The position numbers were made by a program, and so were the translations under genes. Source: Dactylis glomerata (lineage: Eukaryota; Streptophyta; Magnoliopsida; Poales; Poaceae). From it: DNA of 64,000 nt. The notes under the pieces were generated by a model. It saw only the letters and a program-made list of their open reading frames with translations. It was not told the origin of the DNA and did not search any database. The stretch spans positions 238,149 to 302,148 of the forward strand of contig QXEO01000828.1 in the NCBI GenBank assembly GCA_007115705.1, read 5' to 3'. Positions 1-10,608 of this stretch are shown here, one piece after another; the first letter of the stretch is position 1; each line of letters begins with the position of its first letter.

Positions 1-789
1 GCAAAATGGTGATGGATATGCCATCTGACCGTGCTCCCGGTCCGGACGGTTTCTCTGGACTATTCTTCAAACTCTGCTGGGACACGATAGCCGGCGACCT
101 GATGCTTGCCCTTCATCACATGTTCCGCGGTCATTGCTAGAATCTTCACTCGGTGAACTCTTCCATCATGGTGCTGCTGCCCAAAGTTCAGAACCCTACC
201 GAGATGAAGGACTTTAGACCAATCAGTCTCATTCATGCCTTCTCTAAGATCCTCACGAAGACTCTGTCGGCTCGGCTTGCTCCTCTGCTCCCTCAACTGA
301 TTTCCCCCTCGCAGAATGCATTTATCATGGGCCGAAGCATCCACGAAAACTTTAAACTGGTGCGGAATACTGCCAGATTACTTCACTGGAGGAAGATTGC
401 TGCTGCCCTGCTGAAGATTGACATCTCGAAGGCTTTCGACTTCCTATCCTGGGAGTTTCTACTTGATGTCCTTCGTCGACGTGGTTTCGGTACCCGGTGG
501 CGGTTCTGGATCTGCTATTTGCTCTCTACGGCGACCACCTCCATCTGTATCAATGGAGAGCGAAGTGACTCCTTTTGCCTGGTGAGAGGCGTCAGGCAGG
601 GCGATCCCCTCTTGCCTACTCTTTTCATTTTCGCCATGGACACTCTATAGGCCATGTTGCAATGGGCTGATGATCATGGGATCCTTGCTAGGCTCAATCT
701 CAACCGCCATATTCCAAGGGCCTCTGTTTATGCTGATGATGCAGTGGTTTTCTTCAAGCCGGCATCCAATGATCTGATACTTCTCTAGC
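1..789 (+). pseudogene. LINE reverse transcriptase fragment, truncated by the window edge
   Basis: This is part of the reverse transcriptase of a non-LTR retrotransposon (LINE ORF2), which copies element RNA at a nicked target. The frame in phase with position 153 holds hallmark RT motifs: DFRPISL, QNAFI.GR, LKIDISKAFD, GVRQGDPL and, after an in-frame TAG at 648-650, YADDAVVF, the catalytic YADD box, at about 729-752. The reading frame ends for good in a tandem duplication near 789. The left end lies outside the window. The endonuclease part and the C-terminal part are absent here, so this is a dead, 3'-truncated copy. It differs in sequence from the LINE at 28.9-33.3 kb. Confidence 0.85.
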
Positions 790-822
790 CAACTTATGAT
801 CTGATACTTCTCTAGCCAACTT
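769..822. repeat. Perfect 27-bp tandem duplication at the end of the LINE fragment
   Basis: The 27-bp unit at 769-795 is repeated exactly at 796-822. It carries the last codons of the RT frame plus a stop codon, so the duplication formed in already dead sequence or at the breakpoint that truncated the element. Confidence 0.9.
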
Positions 823-905
823 ATGAATAGTAATTCATAGAATTGTTATTAACTGCAATATACATAGAAATCAAGTGCAAGTAGATGTTCAAATGATCAA
901 GTAGA

Positions 906-969
906 AACACACAAGTAGCAACACACAAGTAGCGACATACAAGTAGCGACACACAAGTAGCGACACACA
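906..969. repeat. 14-bp minisatellite, about 4.5 copies
   Basis: The unit ACACAAGTAGCGAC, with minor variants, is repeated about four and a half times. It has no coding capacity and lies just downstream of the LINE fragment. Confidence 0.8.
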
Positions 970-1808
970 TAGGATCCGCTATCTAAAATACATAGGACAT
1001 GTCTATCTCGAGGCCAAAAGCCCTACTACTCTGGAGATGGGTCGTGGTGAACCCGAGCTCTGCGCTGGTGAAAATAGGCACACGCCGATTTCCAAAATGT
1101 CCAATAAAAGCTGCAGACGAACCACCAGGAGAGCATATATATTTGTAGCCTGCTTTCAAGGAAGGCACAGATTTATACAACAAACTAACTAGCACAGTGA
1201 ATGAGACGTTTCCTCTTTTGGGTCGCTCCCTTTAAGAGATTTCTTTTTTCTTTTTTTAAAGATGTAACTTTTTCTTTTTAAAATATTCCTACCTAGATAG
1301 AGGTCTGAAGCTCATGCGATCCTCTTTAATGTATTCCTTGCTTGGGTGTTGTGTGTCTGCCAGCTTCATCTCTTGAGAGCATCTCCAACAGATTTTTTTT
1401 TATTAAAAAATAGTATCTCCATTTCATATTTCACTTTCTTTTAAGTAATATAAAAGCCCATTATCGAAAAAAAATCAATCTTTTTAGTTCACCCCACAGT
1501 AGTCAGTAGATCATCATCGCCAAACAATCTGCATTCTGCAGGTTAGGTCTCATCATCTGCATTTTCCATGCGTGTCCGCAAACATGTCTGGATCATCCTT
1601 TTGTCGGATCATATATTCATATTCCACATCAAATGAATCCATAGATATAGGTGGGAAACTTGAAGTTGAGGGACCGTTAGTTCCCAATGCTATTATGGGA
1701 GAAGGAATCCCAAGCTTATCTGCAGTTCCGCTACGCTATAATTTCCCGGATCAGATGCTTGGGTGTTGGGTGTCATGGGTCACACCCATGGTCTTCCTTT
1801 TCTCGTTG
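970..1808. other. Intergenic, no gene supported
   Basis: Short open frames occur on both strands but none shows a recognisable domain or splice structure. The stretch from about 1376 (GAGCATCTCCAACAG, then T/A-rich sequence) resembles one end of common grass MITEs, but I could not find a matching second end. Confidence 0.4.
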
Positions 1809-2847
1809 TTCGTGCTGTCCTGATCAGACCATGACAATGGAGCACAAGGAACTGCACTCTTGCTTGTGATTGTAATGTGAGTTCCATACTCCATCCGTGT
1901 TAACAGGGGAGACATCATCTGCGCTTATACTGTCCTTGGGCTTGGTTGGTTCAGCTAGGTGCTTTTTGTCCCATGATAGCACGAGCATTATCAATTGGAC
2001 AATATTTGATAGCACATTCACGAGGAAAGCAATCGTGAATATTCCTACAAAGTTCCAGCGTCCAGTCCCGGATTTCTTCGCAAACGTACAGCCTTTCGTC
2101 GTGGTAAGCTCTGCATCAGCTCGAACGCAATCACAGCCCCCCTCTTCATGCCCAGCATGGAAGCCGATACATGTATTTGATACAGGCCTCTCTAGGTTGT
2201 CAGGATATCCAAGGCAGCCTTCCGGACCTGGTTACTAAATTCAAATTTCGGGTGCAACAGTTAGGCTGAAGCCTTATCAGCCTCTACAGTCCACTTTGTA
2301 AACACCATACACATCAATTTGGCATCCTCGATCGGTGATACACATGAAACAAGCAGCTGGAACAGTGACATTATCTGAATACGTGGTACGGTTGAATTGA
2401 TGAGATCAGTTGCTTTGTCCTTGATCTTTAACCTCAGCTCACAATGTTCATCAACGCTACTAGCGATCAGTCCACCGGGGGCACCAATGATTCTACTCAA
2501 CTCATTCTCTGTAGCCATACACTCAGCGGCCGTAGTACGCAGGTCAGAGACAGAGCTGGGATTCTCGAGGAAATACTGGCCGAGGTAACAAAAATAGTCT
2601 TCAAAGAGAACTAATCATTCATCCATGGCAACAGCCTGTCCCAGCCCCATGCGGTTTCCACAAGATCATCCTAGAGAATGACACGCAATGGAGGCAGTGT
2701 TCTGATATCTTCGGATTCCTTGCGCTTAAGCAATCTCGCCATGGATTCGTGGCTTCCAGACGGGAACAAGAACCGGCAGCAGACGCCTTGAAATAAGGCA
2801 AAATTCGTTGTCTTCTTCGGATCTACTAGTAGGCCACAGCCCTCCAT
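1809..2847 (-). pseudogene. Degenerate multi-segment gene remnant, family not recognised
   Basis: Three protein-like blocks follow one another on the minus strand. The first, from ATG 2847 to a stop at 2671, is basic and short. The second, about 2590-2261, reads smoothly (it contains FLENPSSVSDL and MSLFQLLVSCVSPIEDAK) and extends upstream of its first ATG without one. The third, about 2090-1809, has a hydrophobic helix (FLVNVLSNIVQLIMLVLSW) and needs a frame change near 2110 to join preceding sequence. The blocks are separated by stops and no clear donor/acceptor pairs join them, so I read this as a decayed gene, perhaps of an uncharacterised repeat or membrane family. It could instead be exons of a gene I cannot splice by eye. 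Confidence 0.35.
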
Positions 2848-4034
2848 CGTGTCTTCTCGGAATCTAGGGTTTCCTGTCGACCGGGAGAGATTGGATTTGG
2901 AGAGACAAGGAAAACTCTTCGATTCAGAGCAGCCGCCTGATCTGACCTGTCTATTTTTTTTAAATATATACACCGATCTGATCTTGAGTTCTTGACTTTA
3001 ATTCGATTTTTTTTATAAAGAATTCGAAATTTTGATACGAGACGATGGGTATGTTTTTGGACAGGAACGGCCGAACTGGAAGCCCATAACAAGCCCGATA
3101 GAAAGGGTATACCGGGCCAGATCCCGCCAGGCCGTCGGCATCATACGCGCAGCAGTGTCAAACCTGCCTTCCCTCAACCTCAACAAAACAAACAGAACTC
3201 GTCTTCCTCCCTCAAAAATAAAGACAGAACATGTCTTCCTGGACAGCTCCACCCCGCTACCATTGCTGTCACAGAGCAGAGCTCCCACACGGCCTCCTCC
3301 CACCATCTGATGGACATGCAAGATTTTTGTTGTTTTCCCTGGAGTACTATTCCACTAATTTATCAACCTTTTCTTAATTCTGGTAGCAGTTTCTTTTGGG
3401 AATTTTTATACAGTAACAGCTATGATGATTATTACAGGAAAAAGGAAGGAAGCAACATCACCCGGTCAGACCTTACGACGTGCCGGCCAGGCCATCCGAT
3501 GAAACAGCGCGCAGCGCAGCGCAGTGACGGGATCTTCAGGCGACTGCGTACCGTTGCCATCCAGAAATTGGAGCAGATTCACCTCTTATGATTCTTTTAA
3601 ATTTAGGAACATGAAAAAAAAGAATCTCTGTCGATTTCAGGGTGCCGTGCCGTGTGGCAGCAGTAACGGACGAATCAACAGTCTCATATGCCAGCCAGAT
3701 GCAATGAACACATGGCCAAGTGGCGCTGCCCAACAGCCTCCAAGTATCTTGTAGCGTGACTAGGAGACACGCTAGCGTGGGTACTTGTATGAGCGTGTGC
3801 GTCTTTATTTAACAAAAAAATCTTCGAAATGACACTTAATTGATCAACCCAAAATATTCACATCTACCGTTGTAGCCAGAGTACATGAGATGGATGCTGC
3901 TGGTTACTCTAGTGTACATGCAGACTAACTACTGGGCCCTGGCAATTGCAAAGAATCTCAATATGAACGTACCGTACATATACAACACTTTTCTAAATAC
4001 TGAGTCATGGATGCACAGAAGGATTCTAGCGACA
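2848..4034. other. Intergenic, no gene supported
   Basis: Overlapping short open frames on both strands near 3010-3330 are mutually antisense and show no conserved motifs. Nothing else was recognised. The right part is the 3' flank of the minus-strand gene starting at 5109. Confidence 0.5.
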
Positions 4035-5109
4035 TCAAAACCCATCGTAGTAGCCACCGAATGATATGCTTGCCCTTGTGGATGCGCCTCCCATGACTGA
4101 CGACATGGCCTGGTTCAACATGGACGTCTGCTCCACGACCTGCTGAATCCTCTGCAGATCAATCAAGCAAACGAAACAGTCAGAAAACAGTATGGGCCAT
4201 TTCCCCCCAATTCTTCAGCGCGCTAGCTAAGTATATCCGGAAAGATTCCAAACTTCAAAAAGAAGCAGGATCAAAGCTGTTCTTTTAAAATACGGAAAGA
4301 TGCAGAGTTGCTGAACTCATCGACCGGCAACTGTTTTTGCAGCCAAGTATTGAGTGACAATAGTTCGAGCAAGCTAGTTTACGCCATCAAGGGAACAGTG
4401 CACAGGTTAAACCGATGAACTAGTTCGAGAACAGAAGGGAAGAACCACCAACCTCATCGTCGGCATACATCTGGAACTGCATCTTCTGGCTCCGCAGCTT
4501 CTTCTGCTGCTCCTGATGCTGCGGCCTGCCGCCAAGCAGGAAGATGCAGAAGGTGGCAGCTGCGACCCCAAACGAGCAGAGTGCCCCAACACCGTTCACC
4601 CGCAGTTTGCCAACACTGAAACCAACGCATTCCAACCCTGCCCTGTCTCCCTTGACACCTTCTTCCTCCAGATCAGGTGCTGCTTCCACCATCACCTCGT
4701 CCTCCTCACAAACTTTCTTTGCACAAGCATGCCAATTGATCAGCTCCTCCTCATCTTCCCCGTCAGAGATCAGCACCTCAGTCACCTTTGACGCTGACTC
4801 GTCTTGGCTCAACTGGGTGTGCACCACACCGATGTCCTTGAGTTCTATGACAGGATCCTGCACACAGGCATCTTGTAACACTGGTGGCTGATGTGGTTTC
4901 TTGGCCTCCTCGTCTAGGATGCAATCGTAGGGAGAAGGGTGATATGCAGGGGTCAAGTGGTCCATATCGATCATGACAAAATTGGAGCTGAATAAGATCT
5001 GCTCCTTACCACCAAGACTGTACTCCTCCATGAAGAAGGAGCTCTCCTGGTCAGGCAGGAGCTCCCAGTCATCCAGGCTGATTACATCCATGGAATCCCC
5101 TCCAGTCAT
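4035..5109 (-). CDS. Plant-specific acidic single-pass membrane protein, two exons (257 aa)
   Basis: Exons are 5109-4453 and 4151-4035, joined by a phase-0 intron with GAG|GTTGGT donor and CTGCAG|AGG acceptor. The N-terminal two thirds is acidic and begins with a conserved-looking SLDDWELLPD element, typical of a plant family of unknown function (DUF6821-like, from memory). A hydrophobic helix (GALCSFGVAAATFCIFLLGG, residues about 180-200) is followed by a basic segment and the QMYADDE/RIQQVVEQ region that spans the splice site. The last exon ends in GGYYDGF. It is probably a tail-proximal membrane anchor with the acidic domain in the cytosol. Translation may start at the second Met (5091), which better fits the SLDDWELLPD start; the first ATG is at 5109. 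Molecular function is unknown. Confidence 0.75.
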
Positions 5110-6537
5110 GGCAAATCAGTGCAAGAACAAGTTTGGATCAGGGAGTTATGTAGCTGCTCGCCTGCTTGCAACTATGATGCTACGGAATGGATGCTACGCA
5201 AGAATCAAAGCAAGTGATGGTTTGGAAGGATACTTTTTTTGGTTTGTGGAGGGGAACAGCAACTGAAAAAGCTAATGAGAACAGCTTGTATTGCACCAAT
5301 GGAGATGGCAGCCAATTTAAGGTGCTTGTGTGTATGTGGGTTTTGCCTTCCTGCTAAGTGACAAAACAGAAATTACATATTGAAAAGAAAAGCTGAAAAT
5401 GTTCTTTGGAGCCTACCAACGGGGACTTGTTCATTCCTTCTTTCCTTCTTCCTTACTCAATTCTTTTCAGTTGCCATGTTTTCTGCAAAGATCCTAGCCG
5501 ACTGAAAAGATTAATTCTGCCAAGAAATCAACAATTAAAAAGTAATCACAAAAATATTATAGAATATGATATAGCGTCAGTGCCCTGACTAGCGACTGGT
5601 AAGCTCCTCCACAGTCCTAAAATAATTCCATGCACAGCACAATTTTACTCGGTAATCTTACTTGTACGACGTAACAAACTTTAATTAATCAGGTCTTGTC
5701 AGTTGCGGTCAAGGATTAGGATGCCATCCTACCTAATCCTAAAAGGCTTTCGACGGACATCCTTTTCAATCAAATTATGAAGCATGCTTCCAGAAAATCA
5801 TATACAAGTCAAATTCAGAGAGAACTGCATAGTGAGAATATCATAATGGAAAGGTCAAAGTTACTACACGGTAGATTATAAACAAAGGAGCAGATAAATA
5901 AAATCAATATGAAGTAAAGAAGGATAGGGACACATACCAGTTAAACACGGAAGGAAGATGAGAATGAGACGCGTGTTTAGAAGCTTCTGCAGAAACATAA
6001 CTCCGAAAAGTTGATGTGTGACCCAAGACAGCGATGGATAATTATGTGGGAGCAGAGCATCAAAATGTAATTGGGAGAAAAACTGAAACAGGTCTTCAGA
6101 GCACAAAAAAATTTACTTCAAAGTAAGACCCGTTCAAATGCAGAACTGTTTTATTTCCTTTAAACAACATGTTATGTAAAACAAATCAAGAAGTTTTACA
6201 ATTCAGAGCAGGGGGACTGCCCAAAGCTTGAAGCTGGTGCACATAAGACTGGCAGAGTGAAGCCAAATTGTACCAGCAAACTGAAAGATATCCAAGAAAA
6301 TACTCAGATCTTCACCATACATCGACAATTAATTGAGTTAATTGACAGAAAGAAGGTATTGCATCAGTTACGCAAAATGTATTTCTCTATACAACAAGAC
6401 GAGGTCTGAAAATTTACATTCCTGTGAGGTTCCCCACATGCGTGAACTCACATACATAGCAGGATGGGGAAGCAAGTTTCAACTGATTTTTGAATCATAT
6501 ATCAGCAGCTAGACTATCAAAGAGCATCCCGGAAAGG
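5110..6537. other. Intergenic between two minus-strand genes
   Basis: This is AT-rich sequence holding the promoter of the gene starting at 5109 and the 3' flank of the gene ending at 6538. The short open frames inside have no recognisable features. Confidence 0.5.
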
Positions 6538-8886
6538 CTAGGCTTGCCTTGAGGAGGACGGTTCACCCAGTGAGACAGACGCAAATGACGAAGCCCATGC
6601 TCGAGCATTACTCGCCCCTTTCCTAAGGTCGCTTGTCTTACTGCTCAGTCTAAGCTTGCTCCAAAGCCTCTTAACATCAAGTGCAGTCAATGCCCGTTCC
6701 ATAAGTTGGCTTGATCCCCTATGGATTCCTAAGTTCAGGTTCTGAACACGCACAGTCAAGAAGGCTCTCAGATGGGAGATGATATTGGGGACAAAGTGTC
6801 CCGCGACTCTCAGGATGATAAAAAGCACCGAGAGAAACACAAAGGGCTCGTCTTGTGCCATTCTACGCAGAGACAAGCCTCCTGGCATGACTGATCCCAA
6901 ACTTCCATGGCTCTCTTGTTGAATGACATCAACATATGCAATTGGATCGAGGCCTGCAGAAAGAAAGACCTTACTTAAACGTGAAGTAATAAAAACAACA
7001 AAATAACCTAATCATCAATAGCTGTGGTAGTGCAGTGTGCAGCATTGCAGCATATGCATACCCATGTTTACAATCAATTGGGTAATGCCGTAATGGAACA
7101 AATCCTTATTATCAAGAAAGGTTATTATTAGTATGCCCAACTTCCCCAGGAATAATCTAATATGTTTCTCGTCTACATTGACACCCATCAACACAAAAGC
7201 GTTTCAACGAGTGTATGATAATAGCAAGATGTCAGTTCTGATGTAAAGGGTCGAGTGCAGCTAAATTACCCACCAGGTAACTGTATATTCTCCAATGTAA
7301 AGAAGCATTGGACCGGTTAGAAGCAAAAATATTTCGATTTTCCAATAAAAAACCCAACGCAATATTCCTAATTTTGAGTTTTTCACTTTTACTAAGTTTC
7401 ATATAGGTTATATTTGAAAGAAGCTATCACTATTAAATAAACTATGTCTGCAGGAAACAGAGAAATAGGACATTTTCCTGCGTGCGTGATACTGGGTGCA
7501 AGAAATGTGCAAGAAATGATTTTGTAAACCAAAAAGCAAGGATAATGGTTGTACCTGTGGTCTCTTTATAGAAATCAACCAGAGACTTCAGATCTTTTGT
7601 ACCCCTGTAACGAACCATTGTAGTCTCATTCACCAGAAGAATGGCTGGGAAGGCACGGACACCATATCTTGAAAACAAACTATAGTAAGCAGAAGGGGAA
7701 GAATGAGCAGCAAGCCAGTGGTTAAATAACATTTTACTAACAAAATAACCAGGATGCGCCGCCTTAAGGACAGGCACGGAAAAAAAGAGTTTGGCATCAC
7801 GTACCTAGGCATCGCAGAAGATTCCTCAACAGCCAAGTGATGTATCTGAGGGAACATAGTGCTGAGAGCTTCAAACGTTGGTCGAAATTTGCTGGAGAAA
7901 GGACACCATGCAGCATAGAAGAGAATGGAGTACGAAGCACCACCACGGCGAAGGTTCAACGCTTTATCCAAAGCATCTCCTCTCACCTTTAGTAGGAGAA
8001 AACATATTAAAGTAATTAACGGAGAGTCAAAAACTACTAACAAAACAGAAGTTTTCAAGTTATAATAACATGCATATCAGCATTATTCATGGTGCAGGGT
8101 TTTACTTATTGTTTCTGGAAAATCAAATGAAGGCAGGTCTAAAACACATGCTTATTTATAACAACATTTCTCAGTATATCAGCATTGTTTCCTCGATCCT
8201 CATCACGCCTCTGTTTGTTCAAACCAAAGTTTCACTCTAAATGTAAAGGTAACCTAGATGCTCCAGACATTAGTCGTGCATAGTAATCCTACACCTAAGC
8301 CCTCTGATTCAGCATCACGCTTGCCACCATGTTTTGTTTGCGTTCGCTAAGTTCCCGTTGTTCACTCCCGTTAATTGGCTGACTTTGTCCAGCCACCACC
8401 CACCAACGCTATTGCTACACCTCACCCTGGCAGCAATATCGATCACAAATCACAACACATTTCCCCACCCTCGGTATCAAAATCCACCCACTTCACATCG
8501 TGCGCTTCGAACCCTAATCACACGCCTCATCGACAATTCAAATTTCCCGATCATCCTACACCGTACTACTACTTTGGCCGCATTGACATTAAGAATTTCC
8601 AACAGGAGTGATAATAGGTCGCAGGGATATCGGGCCAGGAAGAACCCAGGGATCGTGGTTTCGATTACGTCGCGACCAGGCGACGGAGGGGAGGGGCTAC
8701 CTCGAGAGGCGGTGACGGCTCGATCCGGACTCGGTGGCATCGCGATCCGAGCGCGTCGAGGAACGGCGGGCCCACCCTCCGCGGGCAGGTGGGCCCTGGA
8801 CCGCCGGCCGCGGGGGTCTCCGCGGTGGCTCCGGCGACGGCGGCGAGGAGGAGGAGGATCACGGCGGCGGCGGCGGAGCAGCGCAT
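6538..8886 (-). CDS. 5'-adenylylsulfate reductase-like (APRL) thioredoxin-fold membrane protein
   Basis: Four exons: 8886-8701, 7986-7805, 7679-7555 and 6953-6538, all with GT-AG introns, giving 302 aa. Residues 1-22 form a signal peptide. A thioredoxin-like domain follows, with the active-site-like WCPFS at residues 89-93 and a cis-proline region in RAFPAILLVNE. A transmembrane helix (PFVFLSVLFIILRVAG) covers about residues 201-217, before a Ser-rich tail. This order and length match plant APRL proteins of the secretory pathway, which carry the C-terminal thioredoxin part of APS reductase but lack its reductase domain. They are thought to be PDI-related and are not known to reduce sulfate. 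Only one cysteine remains in the WCxx motif. The gene is divergent from the EF-P gene and shares an upstream region of about 1.7 kb with it. Confidence 0.9.
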
Positions 8887-10608
8887 GGTTGGATTGGTAG
8901 GCTGGATTTTCCTTTCCCCGCTGATTCCTGGGGAATTTTCTCGGCGCGCGTGGGAGGGAAAGGGAGACTGGCAGATTGGATTTGGCTCGAGCTTATTTTT
9001 GGGCGGGGCGTGACGTGGCGCGTGGTTAGTGGTTGTGTGGTGGTAGGTGTACTGTTTGCCGGCTTTGGTTAATAGGTCGGTCGGCGTCACGTGTGACGAC
9101 TGGGACTGGCCGCGGCCACCTGTCAGCGGCCCTGACCCCTATGTGTGCATATATTTTCGTCTAAATTTTGTGTGCTTGAAAAGATTAATGATTGGAAAAA
9201 TCATAGCATGGGACTCTTCGATTCACATGATTCTCAAAATGTGGAAACATGAATAACTTAGGATTGTAATTTTATGTTGATTCCAATTTTACGAGATTTT
9301 AGATGCATCGAGGTTTGCTGGATTACAACACGTGAAAAACAAAATAATTAAACAAAGATGTTGGAATGGATGTTAGATTTACTCTGAAATGTAGGGTGCA
9401 AAATATTTCTTAAAAGTTTCTACAAGGTTTAATCCTGCAAATCAAACAAACCCATGGAAAAAAAACTCATAAAGATTTGTTTCGTTTAAAATTTCGGTAG
9501 GAATTTCTTGAGTCAAAGCGGCCCTATATGTTTAGAATGCTAAAAACATGTAGGGTCTCTTTTTTTGAAGGTGCCAAAACCGCAGTAAAGGGGAAAACGT
9601 AGAATTATAATGGCATGCATTCATTCCAATCGTATATGATTTCATATGAACCAGATTTTGTTTCAGCCATTCCAAAATAAACTAGAGAATTCTTATAATT
9701 AGGTTTGAGTGGATGTTAGATTTATATGACATCTAAGAAACATTCTTGTGGGATTGAATCCTACAAAGCAAACAATCGCTATAGGAAAAATATTAAGGAT
9801 TTTAATCTTCCATAATTCTTATGGAGACCATTTGAATCAAAAAGGCACATAGTGGTAAAAAGGTGCTAGACTACAACTATATATCATAAGTCAAATGATT
9901 ATATATTGTTACAAATGTAGCATTAGATCTCCATTTAACATATCACAATCCTTGAATTCCCTTAATAGCACATCATGAGTCTATATTCTAAACACCTTGA
10001 CATGTCTTAGTTGTATTTAGTAACATCATCACTTCCTCCACCATTACACAGATATCACACCCTGAATGTATTACTGTATAACCATCAAAGCATGTGTTGT
10101 GTTATCTCGAGCCATCCCTAAAACCTTATCCTTACAACACTTCACCATCATTGGGGCATATGATTTGTATTATTATCATTTCGAGCATTAGATTTGATCA
10201 ATTTAACCTGAATATGCTCTCCTTTGTCTATCCCGTTTCGCCATCTTATGCCTTTTTTATGGTAGAACCATCCGATGGGATTTGAATATCCTTTTTTGGG
10301 AATTGCCTTTTTTTCCTTTGAGATGTTACGATATTATTTTAAAATAATGTCACCAGAATATTTTTTTAACATATTTTTATTGAGAGAAGAATGTCTTTTT
10401 ACATGTTATGTCACCAGAAATTGGATATGACCACATTTCCCTAAAAAAGTGTCACTGACCACATTCTTGCATTTAGCCCATTCCTCAGGCCCGGCCCTCA
10501 TTCAGGGCCCACCGGCCACGGTAGTGCCAGTGCAGCGATCCATTCCAGCATCCCCGCGCCGTGCAGGAGCAAACGGCGAACCCCCACCACCGCAACTCCG
10601 CCTCCGCG
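8887..10608. other. Shared upstream region of divergent APRL and EF-P genes, with decayed MITE-like sequence
   Basis: No gene is supported. Two stretches, about 9150-9530 and 9580-9860, resemble decayed copies of a grass MITE family with 'gattca..aggattt' style A/T-rich ends close to 'tgaatcaaa'. Borders are too eroded to define. The GC-rich ends next to each gene are likely 5' leader sequence. Confidence 0.35.

Noticed and set aside
983..1195. 70-codon minus-strand open frame with GGSSAAFIGHFGNRR
   Set aside because: No recognisable domain, splice context or conserved start; could be retroelement-derived but unsupported.
3010..3330. Overlapping open frames of 90-100 codons on both strands
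   Set aside because: They are mutual antisense shadows in one GC-rich patch with no motif to favour either.
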